A stretch of 64,000 bases of DNA, taken from Metridium senile (Eukaryota > Cnidaria > Anthozoa > Actiniaria > Metridiidae). Within the stretch, counting starts at the first letter, position 1, and the number at the start of each line of letters is the position of its first letter. The notes under the pieces are model-generated. The model did no database searches, was not told where the DNA came from, and saw only the letters and a program-made list of their open reading frames with translations. Below are positions 23,524 to 34,600 of this stretch, in pieces. The translations under genes were made by a program, and so were the position numbers. The stretch lies in NCBI GenBank assembly GCA_949775045.1, contig OX459108.1, positions 6,203,961-6,267,960 on the forward strand, written 5' to 3'.

Positions 23524-24960
23524 TGTTGATCAAGCCGCAGATACTAGTGTAGGAAGTTACTCCAGTTCCGCGAATAGATGACTCAAAAATATCTCGTGAT
23601 GCATAAGTCATGTGATATTTGAATAGCGTGATGTGCATGTGTCTGTTTCAGTTACAACAAGAATATGCGTGACTCTTAGGACTAAGATCTTGGGTGTTTT
23701 TGTAGATCACGATAAGAAAATCCTATTCCAAATTGTAATTTCTTACTTTTCGTTAAACAATAGGTATTTTATTTCGTTTATTTAACATAAGTTAAAATAT
23801 TCTAGTCTATTCTAGTCTTTCAGTATGATAAACAATGAGGTTACATCACCTTTATTATAATTGGTTCATATAAATACGCCCTAACGCGGCTTGTCGCGAT
23901 ACACTCGTTGTAAAAACACGAGAGAAAGTTCTGTTATATACACGAAAGCGAAGTCAGTGAGATTGTGGTCAAGGAGCAGACTCACACAGAGTCCCAAGAC
24001 AAAGTCACAGAGGAGTAGACACACTCAGAGTCCCTCTAAGCAGATAACTATAAAAGAACCGAAGTGCTAAAGCGGATAACTAAAGAACCGCAATGCTACT
24101 GAAAGCGGATAACTAAGGAACCGAAGTGCTAAAGCAGATAACTAAAGAACGTGTGAAAGCAAAGTAAAGAACAGTAGACAAGTGACGAAGAGGAGAAACG
24201 AAACAAGCGAAGTACAAGCGATCGAAGCCAAAGCAATCTTCACTGAGAGAAAAGCCGCCGAAACATAAGTACATTTATAATCATTTACTGTGCATATATA
24301 TCATAATCGTACTAAGTATAGTATTTAAGAAATAGTGCTAAGATAAAGTATAGTATTTAAGAAATAGTGCTAAGATAAAGTATAGTATTTAAGAAATAGT
24401 GCTAAGATAAAGTATAGTATTTAAGAATTAGCATTATAGCATAAGCATCGTATTACGTATACCTTTAGTAGTAATAGTGTATATCCTTTTGTAATAAACA
24501 TAGTTTATGTTATATTCGGTGTATGTTGTGGTTATTCTTTGAGTTTGTTCTCCTGGGGAATGCGGCACTTGAGGGTCAATTTGGGAGGGATGTATTGACT
24601 AACCCACCGTGTTCCGTCACAGGCAGTCTACAATGTCCTTGTTTGCTTTTCTCTTTATTTGAGCTTGCTGGTTTTGAGAATACATAGAAAGACTATGACT
24701 CGAAACCAGAAACTCATAATAGGTTCAAACGTACAACTCCTGACACTATACCCATGCTGCGACATATCAGTCAGATACACCGTTGCAAATTAGGGGTTTT
24801 GATACCATATTTGATATTTGAAGCTAAAATCATGATAGTTGCTAAATGTTTTGGTATTCAGAGGTGATAGATTAAATATTCGTTTATGAGACTTGATATT
24901 GTGTTCCTACATATCAATTTTAAGAGTTCTCAATCAAGAAGACTTGAATGGAGTACAAGC
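23524..24960. mobile_element. Possible solo LTR or transcription unit with minisatellites
   Basis: TATAAATA at about 23870 and GTAATAAACATAG (AATAAA) at about 24492 are spaced like the promoter and poly(A) signal of an LTR. Between them are two tandem arrays: about four 30-bp units with GATAACTAAAGAACCG (24041-24152) and four 32-bp units with AAGTATAGTATTTAAGAAAT (24314-24440). I found no clean TG...CA borders, target-site duplication or retroviral-type coding region, so the LTR call is tentative. A dispersed repeat relative lies at 24750-24880. Confidence 0.3.
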
Positions 24961-24961
24961 A

Positions 24962-27597
24962 TTAAGAGTGACTGTCAGGAAGAACCAGACAAATTCGAAA
25001 TATCGTGGCAAAAGTCGATTCATCGATTTTGTTCATATTTTGTAGTTCGATACCCTATCATGTTATTAACACTCCTGTGAACTTAGTTTTTAAAAATTTG
25101 TTTTCGTTTGGGAGAAATTTGAATTATTATGCGAGAAGGCAAATATGCTAATTCGACGACTCTGAAATAGAGACCACTCGGCGATCTCGTGCACAAAATA
25201 CAAACAATATTTAACCTTAAAAACCTAATAATCTTTAAATATGCTATCTCTATATGCCTCATAGCGTATTTCAGACTTGTAGCTTTAACGATGAATTTTT
25301 GGCAGAATTTTGTTCAGGACACAGTTTTCATGAGCTAAAAAATACCCTCAAAACAGCCGCGAATTAAACTATGTTCGATATAACGGAATAGTTTGATATT
25401 CACTGTGTGTGAAGTTAAGATAATTTCTTAAAACACTGCCGAAAAAAATTGCTAGGTTTTTATGTTTTGAAGTTGTTACAGTCGATCTAAGTTGCCTAAA
25501 TTGGCTGTTTTTTTACGATCATTTTTGCATAATTAGCAACGATAATGAGCGTCAAAACAATAATACTATTTGCAACAATCTTGTATTTACCGTATTTAAC
25601 ATCAGCAATGAGTCAATTTGTATTCCTTATTGTAGTTAGAGCAATATTTATTCCAACTCGATATAAATCATGCATGTATTTTCGGGGTTTTGATGGTTTT
25701 GTAGCTTTTTGTTTATACAAAAGCAAGGAGCATTGCGTGACAACTGGTAAGATAATTATCATTCTCACGTGTACAAGGTGCTTGGCAGCATTCTAATACC
25801 GGTAATGTAATATTTTGATTTCGTATTCTACACATTTGCTATAGCTGCCATGATTATAAAGTGCTTACATCTACAAAGCATTCATGTATGTATAAAAGCA
25901 GCTCTAATAATTAGAAAAATGTTTTTTCAAATTTATACAAATGATTTTTGTGATCATAAATCAAAAGAACAGTAAATCTCCTATAGACCCTTTCATAAGT
26001 CCCTAAGTGTTGTGTTTTCCGCCGTTGACGACGAATTTAATATTATTTTTGTTGAAATTTGTACAATATTCAAGAAATTGAGTTGTACCTCTAATAAACG
26101 GTCACCCTAGGGACTTTTCAAAGTGGCCGCTCAATAGATGTTGGCCGATGAATAAAGGTTCGGCATAAATCTACATATAAAGGGGTGGAAATGGCAGGGT
26201 ACGTTACTTATCGGTTATTTTAATAAATCTGTGTCTTCTAAATAAAAGAAAATACATTAATTTTGAGCATTGCTCTTTAGACTTTCTCAAAGTCCGGTTT
26301 TTTTTCGTATTGGTTTCTCTCGTTTCTCTCGTTTATCTCTCGTTTATCTAGTCGTTTAGCGACTCGTCAAAATAAAGAGTGTATAGTCGACTTGTAGCAA
26401 GTCTGCCAAATATTGCAATTAGAAACAACATTATTTGTTTAATTATATAAGCATCGCATTATTGCTAAAATAACGTACTACTCAAACCTGTGTTTCGTTT
26501 CTTACAAAAGATATAAAATAAAACATTTATACTGGAGTTTTTATCAGAAATAAGATCGGTCATTATCTTGTAAATTTCATTTTGTAGAATTTAAAGATGG
26601 GATAATAGACAATCTGCTCTCAAAGAACAACTACCGGTATATCTATCTTCTATCCAAAAACACTACTACTATTCTATTCTACTATTATATAAATTTGCTA
26701 TATTGAAGGAATTGTGTTGTGAGTCTCATGCATTATATAATATTTTTTTATGACTTCTATCAGATTCATTTTAGTATTTCAAAGGGCAGTATCTAAAAGT
26801 CTTGCCATATCTATTTTTAGTAACACTCGCACGAGGATATAATTGGCTTTGTACAAACAAAACGATCCGGATCAAAACCCCGGAAATACATGCATGATTT
26901 ATATCGAGTTGGAATAAATATTGCTCTAACTACAATAAGGAATACAAATAGACTCATTGCTGATGTTAAATACGGTTAATACAAGATTGTTGCAAATAGT
27001 ATTATTGTTTTGACGCTCATTATCGTTGCTAATTATGCAAAAATGATCGTAAAAAACAGCCAATTTAGGCAACTTAGATCGACTGTAACAACTTCAAAAC
27101 ATAAAAACCTAGCAATTTTTTTCGGCAGTGTTTTAAGAAATTATCTTAACTTCACACACAGTGAATATCAAACTATTCCGTTATATCGAACATAGTTTAA
27201 TTCGCGGCTGTTTTGAGGGTATTTTTTAGCTCATGAAAACTGTGTCCTGAACAAAATTCTGCCAAAAATTCATCGTTAAAGCTACAAGTCTGAAATACGC
27301 TATGAGGCATATAGAGATAGCATATTTAAAGATTATTAGGTTTTTAAGGTTAAATATTGTTTGTATTTTGTGCACGAGATCGCCGAGTGGTCTCTATTTC
27401 AGAGTCGTCGAATTAGCATATTTGCCTTCTCGCATAATAATTCAAATTTCTCCCAAACGAAAACAAATTTTTTTTAAACTAAGTTCACAGGAGTTCTTAC
27501 AACATGATAGGGTATCGAACTGCAAAATATGAACAAAATCGATGAATCGACTTTTGCCACGATATGTCTGGTTCTTCCTGACAGTCACTCTTAAAAG
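24962..27597. mobile_element. Giant inverted repeat, arms about 760 bp, spacer about 1.1 kb
   Basis: The left arm, about 24962-25725, reappears in reverse complement at about 26850-27597. Examples: TTAAGAGTGACTGTCAGGAA versus TTCCTGACAGTCACTCTTAA; CAGCCGCGAATTAAACTATG (25359) versus its complement (27190). Similarity is roughly 95% by eye. The 1.1-kb spacer shows no recognisable protein. Most likely a large foldback or TIR transposon that lost its coding region; no convincing target-site duplication was found. The 83-residue hydrophobic ORF at 25545-25796 lies in the left arm and its right-arm copy is broken, so I do not call it a gene. Confidence 0.8.
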
Positions 27598-27599
27598 CG

Positions 27600-27715
27600 T
27601 GCAACATAAATAGTACTAAATAGTGATATTTTATGCTAATTCTATTCTTTTCTATTGTTTAATTAGCACTATTTAGTACTAATTAGTACTACTTGTTTCA
27701 CGGGTATAATGTTTG
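27600..27715. repeat. AGTACTAAT-rich MITE, relative of 39217-39366
   Basis: Shares AGTACTAAATAGTGATATT, TTTCTATTGTTTAATTAGCACTATTTAGTACTAAT-like blocks and TTGTTTCACGG with 39217-39366. Ends are less clear here. Confidence 0.5.
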
Positions 27716-28514
27716 CACTCTACTACGGAAAATTTAAATATTCTGGAGCAAAGATAAAAATAAATGTATGGTGGTTTCAACCCACTTATGTTAAAACGAA
27801 ACTGAATAGTTAACGATGTTAACGTGACATTTATTCGTTGTTCTAGACTGACAACATCCATGACAATTTGAAACAAAACTATTTTGATTTTTATCAGTAA
27901 ATAAATACCAAACCGATATGATTTTAGCTTTGTGACGCAAGTGAACCTTGATTAGCATAAAAACCAGACAGACTTAAAAAGGTATGTTTTAAATTTGAAA
28001 ACAAGCTTACCCTTTTGAACTAAAATACAAAATATATTGCGTGTAATCGATGGGAAAGATAAAAAATGTATATGGATATATATAATATTTATATAGCGCC
28101 TATCCAAATCTGATCTAGGTGCTTTACAAACCAAAACACCAACAACATAGAAACAAAACTGAGGTAGACTATTTTAAACTCTTATATGATCAAGTTTTTT
28201 TATGCAAGGCTTACCGTTGAATGAGTGCGCGCGCTTGAAAATGGCATGAGTGTGTTTCATGCTCCCATATGAAACACGGGTTTTTGACCAATCAACAGGC
28301 GCGTACTGTCCCAACTATTTCATTAGGTCTATTGTTTTGCATAGTATTTAGTAGTAGTGCTTTCTTCATGAAGTAAAGTTGTCAACATTCAATTTCAGTA
28401 CGTTTTGTATTCGTTTAGTTCGTAGCAAGCAATTAATCCATTCAGCGGTAATTTCTGCGAGATGAATGTTCGTGTGACGGCAAGTAATAATAGTAATAAA
28501 AAGAAAGAAGGTAT

Positions 28515-28680
28515 CAAATATATGCCTATTTTTTTGTTGCAATCTCAACCCATTAAAAAAAAGAAAAAAAACTCGCCCGCTAATCAAAGTCTTTTGTTAC
28601 TTCTCACCTACAATACCATATATGGTAATGGCATTGTTTTCAAAATATTATTGCATACGGTATTTCTGATACGAATAAGC
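28515..28680. repeat. Dispersed repeat, copy 1 (relative at 44878-45036)
   Basis: About 160 bp, including TCTCACCTACAATACCATAT, ATGGTAATGGCATT and GCATACGGTATTTCTGATACG, are nearly identical to 44878-45036. Family unknown. Confidence 0.75.
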
Positions 28681-28858
28681 CCTTTTTATAACTCGATCGG
28701 CTATGCACATCGAGTACTAAAATGATTTTGCCAGTCGTGCCAACACTTTTGTCAAAGGTTGTAGTTATCGTACATTTTATATAGGATTCAATACGAACTG
28801 TGTGTTCATTCAAATTTATTTTATACAAACAAATAATACAAAGTAAATACACTTGACC

Positions 28859-29999
28859 TAGCCTGTGAACAGGCTCATGGGGTTGGGAAGGAGGGGGGAG
28901 GGGAAGGGAAGGAAAAGAGAAGAGGGGGAATGGGGCGAGGGGGTGGGGAGGCGGGGAAGGAGAGCCTGTAGTAATTCTATTCATGATCGATTTCCAGTAT
29001 ACCAGCTGCTGGTATACCCTTTGATTGGTCAATTCGATAGTTGATGACAGGTTGATATCAGCGCATGTCAAAAACTACAACAACAAAGCGCAGTCTTACC
29101 GGTCTGAATTTGATTCTTTGTTTACAAGAGTTTTAGCACATGAGTAGTTCGAATATAATCTTTGTGACTGACAATTTGAATCCAACAATATTTTTAGTCT
29201 TTCTTCAATGGATATAGAGGAAGTCATTAAGAAATGTCTCGAGGACTTTCAAAACGAATTAGACTTTCACTAAAAAAGAGCAAAGAACTGCTACGCAGGC
29301 TACTTGATAAACAGTGCAAATAGACGAGACTTCTTTGGAATTTTACCGACCGGTTTTGAAAAAAGCAGAAACCATCGGCGAGGAAGACGACGAAGGGATC
29401 ATTCTCTAACACAATACTCCACAGAAAGCAAGACATTCTCTATTCTTCACAACGTTAAACAACGACGTTAAACAACGATACTCTCGGTACTTTAATTTCA
29501 GTACAGCTTAGATTTTTGCTGCATGCAGAAACGTTCTTAGAAATGCGGACTTTTTATTTACGTTCAGATTTTGTCGGAGTTGTAGTTGAGTTTGAAATCT
29601 CACAACAACACAAATGCTCTTCGAGCTAGAGTGCCTTCGTATGACTGTGAAAGAATAGGCAAACTAATAGTTTAGTAGTAGACACTAAACCAATCTTGTT
29701 CTTTTGTTCTTTATCAACTACCACAAACTAAATGGTCTATTTTCTTGCAAGGTCATATGAAATCACTCTGGGTATAAAGAGCAGAGATTGCTGAGACCCG
29801 TTGTATGTCATTTTGATATTTGACAGTTATGACAGCCGTTACTTACAATTTTGAGTCTAGTATTTCAAGTGGGCGGAAATCGATCATGAATAGAATTACT
29901 ACAGGCTCTCCTTTCCCTTCTTCCCCTCCCCCTCGCCCCATTCCCCTTCACTTTCCCCTCCCCCTCCTTCCCAGCCCCCTTGAGCCTGTTCACAGGCTA
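28859..29999. mobile_element. 1141-bp long-TIR transposon (Mutator-like) with 9-bp duplication
   Basis: A perfect 9-bp target-site duplication CACTTGACC flanks it (28850-28858 and 30000-30008). TIRs of about 125-140 bp begin TAGCCTGTGAACAGGCTC and include a long G-rich purine stretch on the left (28880-28960) and the matching C-rich stretch on the right (29910-29985). They end with GATCGATTTCC-like sequence. A 9-bp duplication with long TIRs is typical of Mutator-like elements. No transposase is visible; the interior holds a broken helicase-like fragment. Confidence 0.85.
29208..29366 (+). pseudogene. Broken superfamily-2 (RecQ-like) helicase fragment
   Basis: Starting at ATG 29208 a short frame reads MDIEEVIKKCLEDFQNELDF, then stops. 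One frame over is KKEQRTATQAT, resembling the Q-motif region. A third frame gives DFFGILPTGFEKS, which looks like a Walker A motif (family form PTGxGKS) with the second glycine replaced by glutamate. Two frameshifts and internal stops make it non-coding today. It lies inside the 28859-29999 element, so it is either captured host sequence or a remnant of the transposon's own gene. The family call rests on short motifs. Confidence 0.5.
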
Positions 30000-30206
30000 C
30001 ACTTGACCAAACTCTGCAACATTAACCTGCAAAAACAAACAATAAAGTCATTGGGTATTTTTTTTTTTTTTCACCAAGAAACTGCATATTAGTTTTAAAA
30101 TAAAGTAAACAACTAGAAATCAATTTTATAAATTAATCAAATAGCATGCGATATATTAATGATTTATCAAATAGAATGGGATAGACTACGGGATAGACTG
30201 CTGAGC

Positions 30207-31258
30207 AACAAGGGGCCATTTCACTGCGCATGCGCGTCACGCTTGAGTTGCCCTGGTCATAGCACTTGTTCGTAGCACGTTCTCTCAGTAGAGGTGCTCA
30301 CATAAATATATGTTCAAGAAATCCGTTTTTCTTCTTCTGTAATTAATTGATCAGACTCAAATAATAAGGCTGATATCGAATATGTGTCCTATATGCGATT
30401 CAAGCGAAATCAATGGAGTATTGTTTCGAGAAAAAATGTTAAAAGAGTCATTCAAGCTGACTCGCGAAGAAGAGAAAATGGCGACTGTAAACATACTTTG
30501 CCGTCGGTGTAACTCAGGAAATAAGACTATCTGATGCCAGGTCTTTTAACACGATGAGTGGGATGCTATTTGTACTGTAACACAACATTTTGTGTTAAAA
30601 TCGACTGCAATGGGTGCCGAAACTTTTCACATTGTCTTTATGTCATAATTGATAAATTCGGGCTGTTCGGCATTTTTCATCTTGAAATGTTATTAAATGT
30701 AGTGAAAATACCAATGTGTTTTAAGCAGAAATGATGATATCCATATGCATTGGTAATGTTTTATAGTGAATCTTTAATTGGAAAATTGGGGAAGATGGAT
30801 TTTTTTGCCAATTAAAGATGTAAACATTGTTTACATGGTCATTATTAATTGGTCAAAACTCTTGAACTTCGAAATACTCGAGCCTGAAATAAGTCACATT
30901 TAGTTTATGTACCATTCATGAAAGGAGATCCTCGATAGCCCAGCAATCGAACAATTTGTTGGCTTTTTATGAAGCATCAAACACAGTATGATTATGCGAA
31001 TATGGTTATTATTTTTTGTTAGCTTCATTCATTGTTTAAATTAAGTATTTTGTTATTTCTATTGAATTACGTAGACTGTGTTTCTGCTACGCACACAAAT
31101 AGCGATGGAAATGATAAGAAAGATAGATAAATACAACAAAACACAATAGCTTAGCGACATTTGGTTACAAGTGAACAAGTGGGTAGCCTGTGGTGAGCCT
31201 GCATTGCGATGCCACAGTACAGCATTTCGCGCATGGTCATGCAAAATGGCCCCTTGTT
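30207..31258. mobile_element. About 1.05-kb TIR element
   Basis: AACAAGGGGCCATTT near 30207 and AAATGGCCCCTTGTT near 31244 are inverted termini, followed inward by GCGCATGCGCG and CGCGCATGGTCATGC. Flanks (CTGCTGAGC / CTGCTGAGC) are also similar. No transposase is recognised. The small CxxC ORF at 30382-30534 lies inside. Confidence 0.6.
30382..30534 (+). CDS. Hypothetical 50-residue CxxC protein or exon
   Basis: This ATG-initiated frame encodes about 50 residues with CPIC at the start and CRRC near the end, spaced by a charged helical-looking stretch (LKESFKLTREEEKMATVN). Two CxxC pairs could bind one zinc ion. It lies inside a TIR element and no flanking exons were found. It may be a domain fragment of a lost transposon gene or a host exon. 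Function unknown. Confidence 0.3.
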   Translation: MCPICDSSEINGVLFREKMLKESFKLTREEEKMATVNILCRRCNSGNKTI

Positions 31259-31605
31259 CTGCTGAGCTAGGCACCTGTGTATAAATATCGTTAATAAATA
31301 AATAAGACTATATGATGTATTGACTTATCCCACAACGTAAAAAATACAGCCAATCAGGAAGCGGGAGAATCGTTGCATATTTGGCGACATTCCTTTTCCC
31401 ATGAGCCATTGCAGCAATTATCTGTATTTTCTACGGTGTTGGATAAAATAGTTTCTTGTGATATATCGTGAATATTCCACGCGCCACTTGTTTTTTCTCA
31501 TAAAAACTCGCCTTCAGTCTCGTGTGTATACTGGAACATACAAGTGACGCGTTGTATAGCTATTTTAGACATTGTACAACATATGTGACATGGAAACTAA
31601 CATAC

Positions 31606-34600
31606 CTAAGATGTTTCAGTCTGACCAATAAGAGCATAGTCCACAGCTTTTCTCGGCCGTGTAGGGTCACGTGATGGTGGTCTGTTTGGTATCAACGTCG
31701 TCCCTGTAGTAAGACCAGTAGTTTGGTCTCCATAGCGATTCTCATACTCATATGACGTCATAATAGGTACATAATGTTAAGGTGAAACACAAATATATAA
31801 CGTCATGCATTCATGTAAAAAAGATGATGAAAAGCTGTAAATGTCTGTCTTATAATAAATGCATTTGAAATGTAAACCAAGAAATTAAATGTTTGGTGGT
31901 CACTTAATCAAAGCTGGGATTGGTGAATAGCCCCGTTTTTCACAGTTCCGTTCAGTGACCATGAATGATAGTTGCAAGTCGAGGTTCGCGCTGTTGCGCA
32001 TGATAAATTATAGCTTTACTATGCCAACAACGCGAACCTCGAATTAGAACTATCATTCGTGGTCACTGAACGGAACTGTGAAAATGACTTTTGCATTACT
32101 AGTTTCAAGAGAGAGTTTTCACGAGAGCTATCTAATCGTATAAAGAGAACAAGTAGATATAAGGCAGAGACATCAATTTGGTCGTCGTTGCTGTTTTTCT
32201 GTGTAATACTATTACATTATTAGTTTCAAGAGAGTATTTTAGAGAGCTATCTAACCGTATATAAAGAGAACTAGATACATCGAAGTTGCAAACCCAGTCG
32301 CACCATTTTGTTTGGTTGTGATACATACCAGGGGTGGATCCAGAAATTTGTCAGGGGGCTGTCCCAATTCTAAATGAAGGGCCGTCTTGCGGTGTAAGGG
32401 GGTGTCCAGTCCCTAAATGTCTTAAATAGAATAGGGGTAATTGTGGCGCTAGGGGCTGTCCGGTGCCACTAGAGATACCCCCTAGATCCGACCCTATATA
32501 TAGTTAGCATTCAAAAGGATATTTGCATAGACAGGTAGATAGATGACGTCAGTCTCCGTGATGATTTCCACGTGATGTCCAACCTGACCAACGCCCGTTT
32601 CTCCGACCACACCCACTGCTACAGCGAAGATCTCAATATCCAGCTTGGTATTCATACCAGCTGCAACCTGGAATATACACAAACATTGTCCTTATTAACT
32701 TAAGACTTTTGTCCAGTAAATAGAAAGAAACGTTCCTGTGCCAGGGAATGCGATTTACCGTTGAATTTAAATGGTGTTCAGCGATCGATAGATCAAGCAC
32801 CATTTAGGATCACCCGGTTAAACGTTTTCCTAGTATTTTGATTGACGGCCAACAAAATAATAGTTTACAAACGATATATTGATCGAGCGCCATTTTGGAT
32901 CACCCGGTTAAACTCGTTCCTTGTATTTTGATTGACGACCAACAAAATGATAGTTTTCAAACCATACTTTAAACTTAGGAGGTTGCACTTCAACGTTAAT
33001 GTTAAATTAACATGAGTAACCTGAAAAATGCAGCTGGCATATACTACTGAAAGTACAAGTTATCTTACCGGTCCCGGATTGTACAAAACACGTAATCCAG
33101 TGGATGGTGGCGGCTGTTTAATCTTAAACCTACAGCTGTCTATACCGACATTCTTCATTAGTGCAGTATACATGTATGTACAGCCTTCTTTGAGTACACC
33201 AAACGACACCTTGGAAGGGAGAAGTTCAAACCCACGTAGACTGTCAATACGACCTGGAGCGACTTTCTTGCCTCCAGCAACGGAGACGGTGTTAACACGC
33301 CTGCGCACTGGTTCCTCTATTTCTATGAACTGTAAAAGTGGACAATTGTTGTTTATTGTTTTTAGAGAATCATGACTTCGTTAGAATCTAATAGAAAAAC
33401 GCTCAGTGAATTACGCAATAACAGAAACTCATAAGGGGATTGAAACATACAACACTCTATCCAAGCTCCGACTTATTCAGATATGCAAATTAGGAGTTTT
33501 GCAATTTGATACCAAATTTGGTATGCGAAGCTCAAATCAAGATGGCTGCTCCAAAGTTCAAGCTAAATTGGCATTCAGAGGAGATAGACCAAATATATTG
33601 GGGGCTAGGGGTGCGGGGGGTTTGTAAAAGTATCTGGTATGCTCGTCGTATGTCATAAGGGTAAAAATCAGCGATTTGGTATCTTTTATTGTATTCCAAC
33701 GATTTTCGCGCTCTTTTCGTATTATTTTATGGTATCCCTCAGGGACTAAAAATCGCCCGTGCCACGCCCATTTTACAAGACTTCCTGAATCCTTGAATCC
33801 CAGGGGGATAATTACCTGTGTGTTTGGTAAAGCACCAGGTTTAGAACTGAGTATTGACGTGGGTAGTTTTACTGTCTCTTTTCTCATTCCACCAGTTACA
33901 TCTACATACAAGCTCCTTGGACCAGTCATGGGATTCCCCGCTGAAAACAACATACGTATCGTTAGCAACAGTAAACACCAGTTTACTTGATAAACGCCGA
34001 GCATAACGAGTGGGAACTGGATACAAGTTACATGAAAGCAAGACCTTTCAACTTCGATCGCACCCATGACCTTTTTCCTTTGCTTGTAGGTATTTCCAGC
34101 TCTACAAACAGGCGAAAAGAAAAAAGCCATGGAACGAAGTTGAAAGGTCTTGCATCGATGGCATGGCTTAAAAATGGCTTAAAACTATAACTACGCATCG
34201 AATAGAGTGAACCCACTGACGCCGCAAGATATTGTGTTTTTTTTTTCCACTTTAATGTGTTGGCAATGAAAACGATCGCAAAAAAATATAATTTTTGATG
34301 AGACTGTAGATATGATTAACACCTTCGTTAAATTGTTTAATTGTCATAAGCACAAGGCCATTAGATCCCCGCTTCAAGGTTATTCAATTCAATTCATTTT
34401 ATTTAGTAGCTTTAGTTACATATATGTACATATGTATATAGATTTTACAGATATAGCTATAGAGGCCGGGCCTTTGCATCGAAGTGAGACGAACGTGAGT
34501 TTGAAATGATAGAGACTTTTTAACACTTTGCTAGACAATTATTCACGTGTCTCTATCATTGCAAGTTCAACGTTCATCTCGCTTCAATGCAAAGGCCTGG

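Larger units (their letters stand above)
31767..32522 (-). other. U12-type AT-AC intron, last intron of SPAG17
   Basis: On the minus strand the intron starts ATATCCTTTT, the exact minor-spliceosome 5' consensus, and ends CCTTAACATTATGTAC, with a branch-site core CCTTAAC 9 nt before the terminal AC. Splicing joins LPVYA to TIMTSYEYENR, matching the family pattern LPVxATxxT. Without splicing the frame stops 9 residues later (NILLNANYI). Phase 1 on both sides. Confidence 0.85.

Noticed and set aside
25545..25796. 83-residue ORF with a hydrophobic, signal-peptide-like start and several cysteines
   Set aside because: It lies wholly within one arm of the giant inverted repeat, the matching copy in the other arm is interrupted by a stop, and no homologue or splice structure is visible. 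Probably chance in AT-rich DNA.
32494..32522. Simple read-through end of SPAG17 at a TAG near 32494
   Set aside because: It breaks agreement with the family C-terminus, and an excellent U12 AT-AC splice pair restores it; the total reading frame then closes exactly.
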